Part shown: positions 55,534 through 64,000 of the stretch, piece after piece
How the letters are laid out: every line of letters starts with the position of its first letter
How positions within the stretch are numbered: position 1 is the first letter of the stretch
Origin: Acidovorax sp. Leaf78
GTDB taxonomy: Bacteria > Pseudomonadota > Gammaproteobacteria > Burkholderiales > Burkholderiaceae_C
DNA length: 64,000 nucleotides
Direction: 5' to 3'
Assembly (NCBI RefSeq): GCF_001422735.1
Contig: NZ_LMLZ01000003.1
Location: 62,001-126,000, forward strand
The notes under the pieces: generated by a model
What the model was told of the DNA's origin: nothing
Databases searched by the model: none
Seen by the model: only the letters and a program-made list of their open reading frames with translations
Made by a program: the position numbers and the translations under genes

Positions 55534-57078
55534 CTACGCCGGGCTGCGCAGCACGCGCCGGTACTGCACGGCCTCGGCCACGTGGCTGACTTCGGTGGTG
55601 GGCGCCCCCGCCAGGTCGGCGATGGTGCGCGCCACCTTGAGGGCGCGGTGCGTGCTGCGCGCCGACCAGCCCAGGCGGGCCGCGGCGGTGTTGAGGAATT
55701 TGATGGCCGTGTCGTCCAGCTGCACGTGCGTGTCGATCTCCTGGCCCTGCAGCGCCTGGTTGGTCTTGCCCTGGCGCGCCAGGGCCACAGCGCGGGCGCG
55801 CTCCACCCGCTCGCGGATCGCGGTGGTCGACTCCCCCGCGGGCGCCTGCACCAGTTGCTCGGCGGGCAGGGCGGGCACCTCCACATGCAGGTCGATGCGG
55901 TCCAGCAGCGGCCCGCTGAGCTTGCCCTGGTAGCGGCTGATCTGGTCCGGCGTGCAGCGGCACGCGCGCTGCGTGGAGCCTAAAAAACCGCATGGGCAGG
56001 GGTTCATCGCAGCGATCATCTGGAACCGCGCCGGAAAGTCCGCGCGCTGCGCGGCCCGCGATATCGTGATGTGGCCGGTCTCCAGCGGCTCGCGCAGGGC
56101 TTCCAGAGCGGCGCGGGGGAATTCGGGGAGTTCGTCCAGAAACAGAACGCCGTGGTGGGCCAGAGAGATCTCGCCCGGTTTTGGGGGAGAACCTCCGCCG
56201 ACCAGCGCTACCGCACTCGCCGTGTGGTGCGGGCTGCCCGTAGGCCTTTGCCCCCACCGCTCAGGCTGCAGGCGCCCCGCCAGGCTGGCAATCGCCGCGC
56301 TCTCCAGCGCCTCCTGCACGGTCATCGCGGGCAGCAGGCCCGCAAACCGCAGTGCGAGCATCGACTTGCCAGAGCCTGGCGGCCCGGCCATCAGGATGCT
56401 GTGCGCGCCGGCCGCAGCGATCTCCAGCGCACGCTTGGCCGTGGCCTGGCCCTTCACATCGGCCATGTCGGGGCCTTGGGTGTGGGCGGTCAGCGGTTGG
56501 GGCTCGAGGCGGCTCCAGCCGTCGTTGTCGACGTCGGCATCGCCCCCCGCCACGCTGCCGGGCGGCAAGAAGGCACGCACCACGTCGAGCAGGTGGCGGG
56601 CCCGCACCACGCGGGCGTCGGGCACCAGCGCGGCCTCTTCGGCGCTGCCAGGCGGCAGCACCAGGGTGACGTCGATCTGCTGGGCCTGCAGCGCCAGGCT
56701 GGTGGCCAGTGCGCCGCGCACGGCGCGCAACTCGCCCGAGAGCGACAGCTCGCCCGCAAACTCATAGCCTTTGAGCTTGCTGGCATCGACCTGTCCGCTG
56801 GCCGCGAGGATTCCCAGGGCGATGGGCAGGTCGAACCGGCCCGAGTCCTTGGGCAAATCCGCGGGTGCCAAGTTCACCGTGATGCGTTTGTTGTGCGGAA
56901 ATTCGAGCCCCGCGTTCTGCAGCGCCGAGCGCACGCGCTCCCGCGCTTCCTTCACTTCGACCTCTGCCAGTCCCACCAGCGTGAAGCTGGGCAGGCCATT
57001 GGCCAGATGCACCTCGACCGTCACCGAAGGCGCCTGCAGCCCCAGAAGGGCGCGGCTTTGCACCAAAGCAAGACTCAT
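55534..57078 (-). CDS. comM: YifB/ComM family Mg-chelatase-like AAA ATPase
   Basis: Hexameric branch-migration helicase that helps integrate DNA taken up in natural transformation. The 514-residue protein has an N-terminal Lon-like domain (GLPSFTLVGLAEVEVKEARERVRSAL), Walker A GPPGSGKSM, Walker B LFLDELPEF, and the zinc-type cysteines NPCPCGFLG...CRCTPDQI. It starts at ATG 57078, where the conserved MSLALVQSRAL begins. Single leftward gene, divergent from torF. Confidence 0.92.
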   Translation of the reverse strand: MSLALVQSRALLGLQAPSVTVEVHLANGLPSFTLVGLAEVEVKEARERVRSALQNAGLEFPHNKRITVNLAPADLPKDSGRFDLPIALGILAASGQVDASKLKGYEFAGELSLSGELRAVRGALATSLALQAQQIDVTLVLPPGSAEEAALVPDARVVRARHLLDVVRAFLPPGSVAGGDADVDNDGWSRLEPQPLTAHTQGPDMADVKGQATAKRALEIAAAGAHSILMAGPPGSGKSMLALRFAGLLPAMTVQEALESAAIASLAGRLQPERWGQRPTGSPHHTASAVALVGGGSPPKPGEISLAHHGVLFLDELPEFPRAALEALREPLETGHITISRAAQRADFPARFQMIAAMNPCPCGFLGSTQRACRCTPDQISRYQGKLSGPLLDRIDLHVEVPALPAEQLVQAPAGESTTAIRERVERARAVALARQGKTNQALQGQEIDTHVQLDDTAIKFLNTAAARLGWSARSTHRALKVARTIADLAGAPTTEVSHVAEAVQYRRVLRSPA

Positions 57079-57139
57079 GAAGCAGATTCTCCCCAGATGG
57101 GTGCGTTTTGTGGTTTTTAGTTGCGCGTAGTGCGCGCCT

Positions 57140-57156
57140 TGCACCAAGTAAGTGCA
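57140..57156. promoter_or_regulatory. NtrC binding site
   Basis: TGCACC-AAGTA-AGTGCA matches the TGCACC-N5-GGTGCA consensus with one change. It lies 82 bases upstream of the sigma-54 promoter start, the usual enhancer distance. Confidence 0.75.
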
Positions 57157-57238
57157 TGGCGCGGAGCGAACAACCCCTCACTGTACCGGGGGATCCATGT
57201 AACGCGAAGCAACGGGCCGGCGCGGCATGACATGCCAG

Positions 57239-57254
57239 TGGCACGGTCCGTGCT
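57239..57254 (+). promoter_or_regulatory. Sigma-54 (-24/-12) promoter of torF-glnK-amtB
   Basis: TGGCACG-GTCC-GTGCT matches TGGCACG-N4-TTGCW with exact GG-N10-GC spacing, 40 bases before the torF ATG. With the upstream NtrC site it indicates induction on nitrogen limitation. Confidence 0.8.
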
Positions 57255-57293
57255 TAGAGCCCCTGTCCCCTACTTTGTCCAACCGGAGGAAAC

Positions 57294-58411
<1,118 letters not shown>

Positions 58412-58444
58412 GGGCCCGGTTGCCACAGACACCAGAGAAATGCC

Positions 58445-59881
58445 ATGAAAAAACTGCTTGCTTCCTTTGTACTGGGGTTGAGTCTGCTGTCCGGCGGCTC
58501 CGCCGTGCTGGCCCAGGCCCCTGCCGCTGATGCCGCGGCATCGGCCCCCGCAGAAGCCGCGCCTGCTGCCGCTGCGCCAGCCCCCGCCGCCGCACCTGTC
58601 GCTGCACCGGCACCCGCCGCTGCGGCCTCCGATGCAGCCCCTGCCGCACCCGTGCCCAAGATCGACTCCGGCGACACCGCCTGGATGTTGACCTCCACGC
58701 TGCTCGTGATCCTGATGACCATCCCGGGCCTGGCGCTGTTCTACGGCGGCCTGGGCCGCAGCAAGAACATGCTGTCGGTGCTGATGCAGGTCTTCGTGGT
58801 GTTCTCGCTGATCTCCCTGCTGTGGGCCATCTACGGCTACAGCCTGGCGTTCTCCGGCGAGGGCAAGTTCTTCGGCGGCTTCCAGAAGATCTTCCTCAAG
58901 GGCGTGACCCAGGAGACCTTCGGCGCGCTGATCACCATCCCCGAGTACGTGTTCATCGCGTTCCAGGGCACGTTCGCGGCCATCACCGTGGCGCTGGTCG
59001 TCGGCTCGTTCGCGGAACGCATCAAGTTCTCTGCCGTGCTGATCTTCTCGGTGCTGTGGTTCACCTTCAGCTATGTGCCCATGGCCCACATCGTGTGGGG
59101 CGGCGGCCTGCTGGCGGCTGACGGCGCACTGGACTTCGCAGGCGGCACCGTGGTGCACATCAACGCCGGTATCGCCGGCCTGGTGGGCGCGTACATGGTG
59201 GGCAAGCGCATCGGCTTCGGCAAGGAAGCCCTCACGCCCCACAGCCTGACGCTGACCATGGTCGGTGCCTCGCTGCTGTGGGTGGGCTGGTTCGGCTTCA
59301 ACGCCGGCTCCGCTGGTGCCGCCAACGCCGGTGCCGGCCTGGCCTTCGTGAACACCGTGCTGGCCACTGCCGCCGCCACGCTGTCGTGGATCGCTGGTGA
59401 AGCACTGCACAAGGGCAAGGCTTCCATGCTGGGCGCCGCCTCCGGTGCCGTGGCCGGCCTCGTGGCCGTGACGCCTGCCGCTGGCTTCGTGGGCCCCATG
59501 GGTTCCATCGTGCTGGGCCTGCTGGCCGGTGTGGTCTGCCTGTGGGGTGTGGGTGGCCTCAAGCGCCTGCTGAATGTGGACGATGCATTCGACGTGTTCG
59601 GCGTGCACGGTGTGGGCGGCATCCTGGGTGCCATCCTGACCGGTGTGTTCGCATCGCAAAGCCTGGGTGGTACCGGCGGCCTGACGCCCGACACGTTCTC
59701 GATGGGTGCCCAGGTGTGGATCCAGGTCAAGAGCGTGCTGTTCACCATCGTGTGGTCCGGCGTCGTGGCGTTCATCGCCTACAAGATCGCCGACCTGCTG
59801 GTGGGCCTGCGTGTCTCGGAAGAAGCCGAGCGCGAAGGTCTGGACATCACGTCGCACGGCGAGACGGCGTACAACCGCTGA
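58445..59881 (+). CDS. amtB: Ammonium transporter
   Basis: 478 residues. A signal peptide (LLASFVLGLSLLSGGSAVLAQ) is followed by an Ala/Pro-rich stretch to about residue 75 and then about 11 membrane helices. Conserved blocks are IPGLALFYGGLGRSKNMLSVLMQ, WFTFSYVPMAHIVWGG, GGTVVHINAGIAGLVGA (pore histidine) and DDAFDVFGVHGVGGILGA (second histidine). It conducts ammonium/ammonia under GlnK control. It lies 33 bp after glnK. Confidence 0.95.
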   Translation: MKKLLASFVLGLSLLSGGSAVLAQAPAADAAASAPAEAAPAAAAPAPAAAPVAAPAPAAAASDAAPAAPVPKIDSGDTAWMLTSTLLVILMTIPGLALFYGGLGRSKNMLSVLMQVFVVFSLISLLWAIYGYSLAFSGEGKFFGGFQKIFLKGVTQETFGALITIPEYVFIAFQGTFAAITVALVVGSFAERIKFSAVLIFSVLWFTFSYVPMAHIVWGGGLLAADGALDFAGGTVVHINAGIAGLVGAYMVGKRIGFGKEALTPHSLTLTMVGASLLWVGWFGFNAGSAGAANAGAGLAFVNTVLATAAATLSWIAGEALHKGKASMLGAASGAVAGLVAVTPAAGFVGPMGSIVLGLLAGVVCLWGVGGLKRLLNVDDAFDVFGVHGVGGILGAILTGVFASQSLGGTGGLTPDTFSMGAQVWIQVKSVLFTIVWSGVVAFIAYKIADLLVGLRVSEEAEREGLDITSHGETAYNR

Positions 59882-60202
59882 TCCCGTCAGCCCGATGCGC
59901 TGCGGTGTCTGGTGGCACCGCAGCGTTGCAACAAGAACAAGCGAGTGACTCCTCTTGGTTCTTCAGCCCGCCGCCCTGGCGGGCTTTTTTCGCGTGCGGC
60001 GGGGCCTGCAGACCCGTGCAGCCCCGCACGCTGACCACCTGAACGCCCCTTGAACGCTCCCTGAACGCCCGCTTGAACGCCGCCAAGGCGAGCGCCGCAT
60101 CTTCAGCGGCCAAGCAACCTCCGCCGAATTGCAGCGCGCTGTTCAAAAAATTCACGCGCCCAGGCCGTCGCACGGCAGGTGCCTGCCGCTACGATCCCAG
60201 GC
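59882..60202. other. 321-bp gap between amtB and glcE
   Basis: It holds the amtB terminator at 59965-59990 and, at 60039-60083, four imperfect 11-12-base units of (C/T)TGAACGC(C/T)C. No gene or clear promoter is seen. Confidence 0.55.
59965..59990 (+). terminator. Rho-independent terminator after amtB
   Basis: AGCCCGCC-GCCCT-GGCGGGCT followed by a run of T. It ends the torF-glnK-amtB unit. Confidence 0.9.
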
Positions 60203-61327
60203 ATGGACCACGCCCTTGCCCAGATCGCCGACCGTGTGCGCGCAGCCGCCGCCGACCAGACGCCCTTGCGCATCCGCGGTGGAGGCACCAAGGACTTCCA
60301 TGGCCTGGCGCTGCATGGCGAGGTGCTCGACACCCGCACCTTGCGCGGCATCGTGAGCTACGAGCCCAGCGAACTGGTCGTCACCGTGCGCGCCGGCACC
60401 CCGCTGGCCGAGCTGGAGGCCGCGCTGGCCGCACAGGGCCAGTGCCTGCCGTTCGAGCCCCCGCATTTCGCCCAGGCGCCCTCGGACGCCGCCACCGTGG
60501 GCGGCATGGTCGCCGCGGGTTTGTCGGGCCCGGCGCGTGCCAGCGTGGGTGCGGTGCGCGACTACATGCTGGGCGTCACGCTGCTCAACGGCCGCGCGGA
60601 GCTGCTCAGCTTTGGCGGCCAGGTGATGAAGAACGTCGCGGGCTACGACGTGTCACGCCTCATGGCGGGCGCCTGGGGCACGCTCGGGCTGCTCACCGAG
60701 GTCAGCCTCAAGGTGCTGCCGGTGGCCCCGGCCGAGGCTACGCTGCGCTTTGAATGCAACCAGGCCGACGCGCTGCGCAAGCTGCACGCCTGGGGCGGCC
60801 AGCCGCTGCCTTTGAACGCCAGCTGCTGGGTGCAGGACGGGGCGGTGGGCACGCTCTACGTGCGCCTGCGCGGCGCCGTGGCGGCCGTGGAGGCCGCCTG
60901 CCGCAGCATGGGCGGCACGCGCCTTGACAACACCACCACGGCGCCCGACTGGACCGCCTGCCGCGATCAGACCCTGCCGTGGTTCACCGACCGCGCGCAG
61001 CGCCCCGGCCACGCGCTGTGGCGCCTGTCGCTGCCGCAGACCGCGCCGGTGCTCAGCCTGCCCGCCGCGGCCCAGCCGCTCATCGAGTGGCATGGCGCGC
61101 TGCGCTGGGTGCAGGCACCGGATTCGGCGGGCGACGCCTTGCGCGACGCTGCGCGTGCCGTGGGCGGTAGTGCTACTGTTTTCATAGCTTCTGGCGCAGA
61201 TCCAGCAAGCGGTAGCGGCCCGTTAGACCTCAAATCCCGCGCGCTGGAGCAGATCCACGCCCGCCTCAAGCACAGCTTCGACCCGGCGGGCATCTTCAAC
61301 CCCGGCCGCATGGCGCAGGCCTGGTAG
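60203..61327 (+). CDS. glcE: Glycolate oxidase subunit GlcE
   Basis: FAD-binding subunit of the membrane-linked glycolate oxidase that converts glycolate to glyoxylate. 374 residues with the FAD_binding_4 fold: PLRIRGGGTKDFHG, ELVVTVRAGTPLAELEAAL, PSDAATVGGMVAAGLSGPARASVGAVRDYMLG, GGQVMKNVAGYDVSRLM and the C-terminal FDPAGIFNPGRMAQAW. Start ATG 60203. Its C-terminal region carries an in-frame family C repeat (about residues 324-344). The usual partner glcD is not next to it. Confidence 0.9.
   Translation: MDHALAQIADRVRAAAADQTPLRIRGGGTKDFHGLALHGEVLDTRTLRGIVSYEPSELVVTVRAGTPLAELEAALAAQGQCLPFEPPHFAQAPSDAATVGGMVAAGLSGPARASVGAVRDYMLGVTLLNGRAELLSFGGQVMKNVAGYDVSRLMAGAWGTLGLLTEVSLKVLPVAPAEATLRFECNQADALRKLHAWGGQPLPLNASCWVQDGAVGTLYVRLRGAVAAVEAACRSMGGTRLDNTTTAPDWTACRDQTLPWFTDRAQRPGHALWRLSLPQTAPVLSLPAAAQPLIEWHGALRWVQAPDSAGDALRDAARAVGGSATVFIASGADPASGSGPLDLKSRALEQIHARLKHSFDPAGIFNPGRMAQAW
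61171..61235. repeat. Family C repeat copy 5, in frame within glcE
   Basis: The 17-bp palindrome GCTAC-N7-ATAGC at 61172-61188, then TTCTGGCGCAGATCCAGC, GGTAGCGGCC and TCAAAT. The open frame reads through it (SATVFIASGADPASGSGPLDLK) before the conserved GlcE end continues. Confidence 0.7.
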
Positions 61328-61354
61328 GCCCGGGACGTGCTTGCTGCCAACGCC

Positions 61355-62143
61355 ATGCGACGACACCTGCGCCACCTGACGGGGCACCACCGCACAGTGG
61401 CGAGCAACCGCGTGCTGGGCCTGCTGCTGGCCTTCAACGCGGGCGCGGTCAATGCCGGGGGCTTCCTGGTGGTGCACCTGTACACATCGCACATGACGGG
61501 CTTTGTCTCCATGCTGGCCGACAGCCTCGTGCTGGGCAACACCGCCCTGGTGCTGGGGGCTATGGGGGCGCTGCTGGCCTTCCTGTGCGGCGCGGCGACC
61601 ACGTCGGTGATGGTGAACTGGGCGCGGCAGCGGCGCCTGCACAGCAGCTATGCGCTGCCGCTGCTGCTGGTGGCCGTGCTCATGCTGGTGTTCGGCCTGG
61701 TGGGCGCGATCACGCTGAGCTGGCCCACGCCGTTTGCGGTACCGGTCACGGTGCTGCTGCTGTCGTTCATCATGGGCCTGCAGAACGCCACGGTGACCAA
61801 GATGTCGTCGTCGCAGATCCGCACCACGCACATGACCGGCGTGGTGACCGACCTGGGCATCGAGCTGGGCAAGATGCTCTACTGGAACCGCACCGGCACC
61901 GCGCCGGAGTCGCAGGTGCGCGCGAACCAGATCCGGCTGCGCCTCTTCGCGGGGCTGCTGGGGATGTTCCTCGTGGGCGGCATCGCAGGCGCGGCGGGCT
62001 TCAGCCATGTGGGTTTTGTCTTCGTGGTGCCGTTGGCGCTGGTGCTGCTGGTGCTCTCGCTGCCGCCGTTGTGGGCCGACCGCGCGCGGCTGCGCCGCCC
62101 GCAGCGCAAGGCGTTGCCGCTGGCTCCGCCCCCGGCGCTGTGA
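61355..62143 (+). CDS. YoaK family (DUF1275) membrane protein
   Basis: About 262 residues and roughly six membrane helices, with the family block NAGAVNAGGFLVVHLYTSHMTGFVSMLAD near the N-terminus and MGLQNATVTKMSSSQIRTTHMTGVVTDLGIELGKML in the middle. The function is unknown. ATG 61355 is chosen; a GTG six codons upstream is possible. It sits between glcE and glcF, 27 and 57 bp from them, and so interrupts the usual glcEF pair. Confidence 0.85.
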   Translation: MRRHLRHLTGHHRTVASNRVLGLLLAFNAGAVNAGGFLVVHLYTSHMTGFVSMLADSLVLGNTALVLGAMGALLAFLCGAATTSVMVNWARQRRLHSSYALPLLLVAVLMLVFGLVGAITLSWPTPFAVPVTVLLLSFIMGLQNATVTKMSSSQIRTTHMTGVVTDLGIELGKMLYWNRTGTAPESQVRANQIRLRLFAGLLGMFLVGGIAGAAGFSHVGFVFVVPLALVLLVLSLPPLWADRARLRRPQRKALPLAPPPAL

Positions 62144-62200
62144 GCCCGCACTGTTCAGCGCCCCCCAATCCCTCGTTGTCCCTTCGTCCAGGCATGCTCG

Positions 62201-63451
62201 ATGCAAACCCAACTCTCCCCTGAATACCGCGCCCGCGCCGATGGCCTGGAGGCCGAAGCCATCCTGCGCAAATGCGTGCACTGCGGCTTTTGCACCGCCA
62301 CCTGCCCCACTTACCAGTTGCTGGGCGACGAGCTGGATGGCCCGCGCGGCCGCATCTACCTCATCAAGCAGGTGCTCGAAGGGGCCGAGCCCACGCGCAG
62401 CACCCAGATGCACCTGGACCGGTGCCTCACCTGCCGCAACTGCGAAAGCACCTGCCCGAGCGGCGTGGAGTACGGCCACCTGGTGGACATCGGCCGCAAG
62501 ATCGTGGACGAGAAAGTGCCGCGCCCCCTGGGCGAGAAGGCGCTGCGCTGGGCGTTGAAAGAAGGCTTGCCGTCGCCCCTGTTCGGCCCCGCGATGAAGG
62601 CCGGGCAGATGGTGCGCGGCCTGCTGCCTGCGGCGCTCAAGGCCAAGGTGCCCGCACCGCAGCCCGCTGGCGCGTGGCCCACGCGCGAACATGCGCGCAA
62701 GGTGCTGATGCTGGCGGGCTGCGTGCAGCCGGCCATGATGCCCAACATCAACACCGCCACCGCGCGCGTGCTGGACGCGGCGGGCATCCAGACCGTGGTC
62801 GCCGCCAAGGCGGGTTGCTGCGGCGCGGTGAAGTTCCACCTCAACGACCAGGCGGGCGGCATGGCCGAGATGCGCGCCAACATCGACGCCTGGTGGCCGC
62901 TGGTGGAGCAGGGCGGGGTGGAGGCCATCGTCATGAACGCCTCGGGCTGCGGCGTCACCGTGAAGGAGTACGGCCACATCCTCAAGGATGACGCGCAGTA
63001 CGCGGCCAAGGCTGCGCGCATCAGCGCGCTCACGCGCGACCTGTCCGAGCTGCTGCCCGACATGCTGCCCGAGCTGGCCGACAAGCTCGCAGGCCGCGCA
63101 CAGCCTGCGGCCGACGTGTTGTACGCCTACCACCCGCCCTGCACGCTGCAACACGGGCAAAAGTTGCGGGGAGGCGTGGAGGTGCATCTGGCGCGCCTGG
63201 GCTTCAAGCTGCGCGCTGCGCGCAACGAAGCGCACCTGTGCTGCGGCTCGGCGGGCACGTATTCGGTGTTGAACCCCGGGCTGTCCTACCAGCTGCGCGA
63301 CCGCAAGCTGGGCGTGCTGGCCGAGGCTTTCGGCGAGCAGCCGCCGGACATGATTCTGTCGGCCAACATCGGCTGCATCACCCACCTGCAAAGCGGCACG
63401 GGCACGCCGGTGCGGCACTGGATCGAGGTGCTGGACGAGGCCATCGCGTGA
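62201..63451 (+). CDS. glcF: Glycolate oxidase iron-sulfur subunit GlcF
   Basis: 416 residues with two [4Fe-4S] motifs CVHCGFCTATCPTY (near residue 25) and CLTCRNCESTCPSG (near residue 75) and two CCG domains (GCCGAVKFHL and LCCGSAGTYSVL). It passes electrons from GlcDE to the quinone pool. It starts at ATG 62201. Confidence 0.93.
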   Translation: MQTQLSPEYRARADGLEAEAILRKCVHCGFCTATCPTYQLLGDELDGPRGRIYLIKQVLEGAEPTRSTQMHLDRCLTCRNCESTCPSGVEYGHLVDIGRKIVDEKVPRPLGEKALRWALKEGLPSPLFGPAMKAGQMVRGLLPAALKAKVPAPQPAGAWPTREHARKVLMLAGCVQPAMMPNINTATARVLDAAGIQTVVAAKAGCCGAVKFHLNDQAGGMAEMRANIDAWWPLVEQGGVEAIVMNASGCGVTVKEYGHILKDDAQYAAKAARISALTRDLSELLPDMLPELADKLAGRAQPAADVLYAYHPPCTLQHGQKLRGGVEVHLARLGFKLRAARNEAHLCCGSAGTYSVLNPGLSYQLRDRKLGVLAEAFGEQPPDMILSANIGCITHLQSGTGTPVRHWIEVLDEAIA

Positions 63452-63540
63452 TGCCGGTTACATCCGCTGGCGGGCATTTTTGCCAACGCTGGCATGATTG
63501 AGGGTTTTGTCGCCCCACACCTCACATTTCCCGCACCGCC

Positions 63541-64000
63541 ATGACCGATTCCGTGTCCGCACAAGAACAACAACCGAACGCAGTCCCGACCGCTGCCGCT
63601 GAGTCCGCGTCCACCGAGGCCGCTGCTGCAGCCGCTCCTGCCGTGGTGACCGCAGCGTCGGCTGGCGCGCAGACGCCCGGCCCGGGCCGCCGCTCCGGCG
63701 GGCCGCGCCGCGGCGGCGGCGACCGCCGTGGCAATCGGGGTGGCGCGGCGCGCCAGGGCGCAGCAGCGCCCGGCGGCGAAGCGGCTGCTGCGCAGGCACA
63801 GCCGGGCGAACGCGCTGCGGCGGCCCGCACGCCTCCTCGCACGCACCCCATGCTCGAGCAACTGGCCAGCCTGTACCCGCAGCTCTTCGGCGCGGTGTTC
63901 CGCCCGCTCAAGCGCGGCGTCTTCCAGGACATCCTGGCAGCGCAGCCAGAGGCCTTCGAGCGTGACGAGCTCAAGGTGGCGCTGGGTATTCACACCCGGT
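63541..64000 (+). CDS. ProQ/FinO family RNA-binding protein (3' end cut by window)
   Basis: The first 153 codons are visible. A Ala/Gly/Arg-rich disordered N-terminus (GRRSGGPRRGGGDRRGN) is followed at about residue 103 by the ProQ/FINO domain (HPMLEQLASLYPQLFGAVFRPLKRGVFQDIL, ELKVALGIHTR). These proteins bind structured RNAs such as sRNAs. The frame is still open at the end of the window. Confidence 0.85.
   Translation, partial: MTDSVSAQEQQPNAVPTAAAESASTEAAAAAAPAVVTAASAGAQTPGPGRRSGGPRRGGGDRRGNRGGAARQGAAAPGGEAAAAQAQPGERAAAARTPPRTHPMLEQLASLYPQLFGAVFRPLKRGVFQDILAAQPEAFERDELKVALGIHTR

Overview
The window is GC-rich, gene-dense chromosomal DNA of a betaproteobacterium, most likely a member of the Comamonadaceae (Acidovorax-like). 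The reasons are the protein types (split MetH, Bug/TctC solute-binding proteins, TorF porin next to glnK-amtB, tannase/feruloyl esterases), the codon use, and dispersed intergenic repeats of the kind I associate with that family. The genus is inferred from memory of such genomes, not from a search. I see no tRNA, rRNA, CRISPR array, transposase or prophage.

Layout. Bases 1-16400 hold housekeeping and stress genes: glutamate dehydrogenase, a PPK2 polyphosphate kinase, a GlxA-type regulator divergent from a metallo-hydrolase, a TonB-dependent siderophore receptor with a Fur-like box, a LysR/PACE efflux pair, the C-terminal part of a split methionine synthase (metH) behind a candidate S-adenosylhomocysteine riboswitch, shikimate kinase, a serine hydrolase, a YihY membrane protein and a glycine-zipper protein.

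Bases 16470-35387 are the most interesting part: a roughly 19-kb divergent cluster that reads as a complete front end for nicotinamide/nicotinate breakdown by the REDUCTIVE route known from anaerobic Eubacterium barkeri. Leftward genes are a ferredoxin, a ferredoxin-NADP reductase, a TetR regulator and an enamidase. Rightward genes are a 6-hydroxynicotinate reductase-like Fe-S protein, an ApbE-like (UPF0280) protein, two tandem DUF1185 proteins, a branched-chain-type ABC importer with two binding proteins, an exported nicotinamidase, and the aerobic two-subunit nicotinate dehydrogenase NicAB with three haem-c sites. The proposed flow is nicotinamide -> nicotinate -> 6-hydroxynicotinate -> 1,4,5,6-tetrahydro-6-oxonicotinate -> 2-formylglutarate + ammonia. 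An aerobic, cytochrome-linked first oxidation is thus joined to a ferredoxin-driven ring reduction. Later steps are not recognisable here.

Bases 35516-39647 hold miscellaneous small genes (SMI1/KNR4, EVE, two VOC proteins, a flavin monooxygenase). Bases 39955-55371 form a hydroxycinnamate (ferulate-type) catabolic region: two tannase/feruloyl-esterase lipoproteins, an acyl-CoA dehydrogenase, a Bug solute-binding protein, an SDR, a feruloyl-CoA synthase, an enoyl-CoA hydratase, two thiolases, a CoA-transferase and a MarR regulator. The divergent promoter region in its middle carries two near-identical 19-bp repeats. Bases 55534-64000 hold comM, an operon torF-glnK-amtB behind an NtrC site and a sigma-54 promoter, glycolate oxidase glcE and glcF with a YoaK-type gene between them and no glcD, and the start of a ProQ/FinO-family gene cut by the window edge.

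Three repeat families are scattered through the region. Family A abuts stop codons, family B is a short TTCGACAAGCTCAGCCC type, and family C has a 17-bp palindromic end; family C copies supply stop codons and C-terminal residues to genes, and one lies in frame inside glcE.
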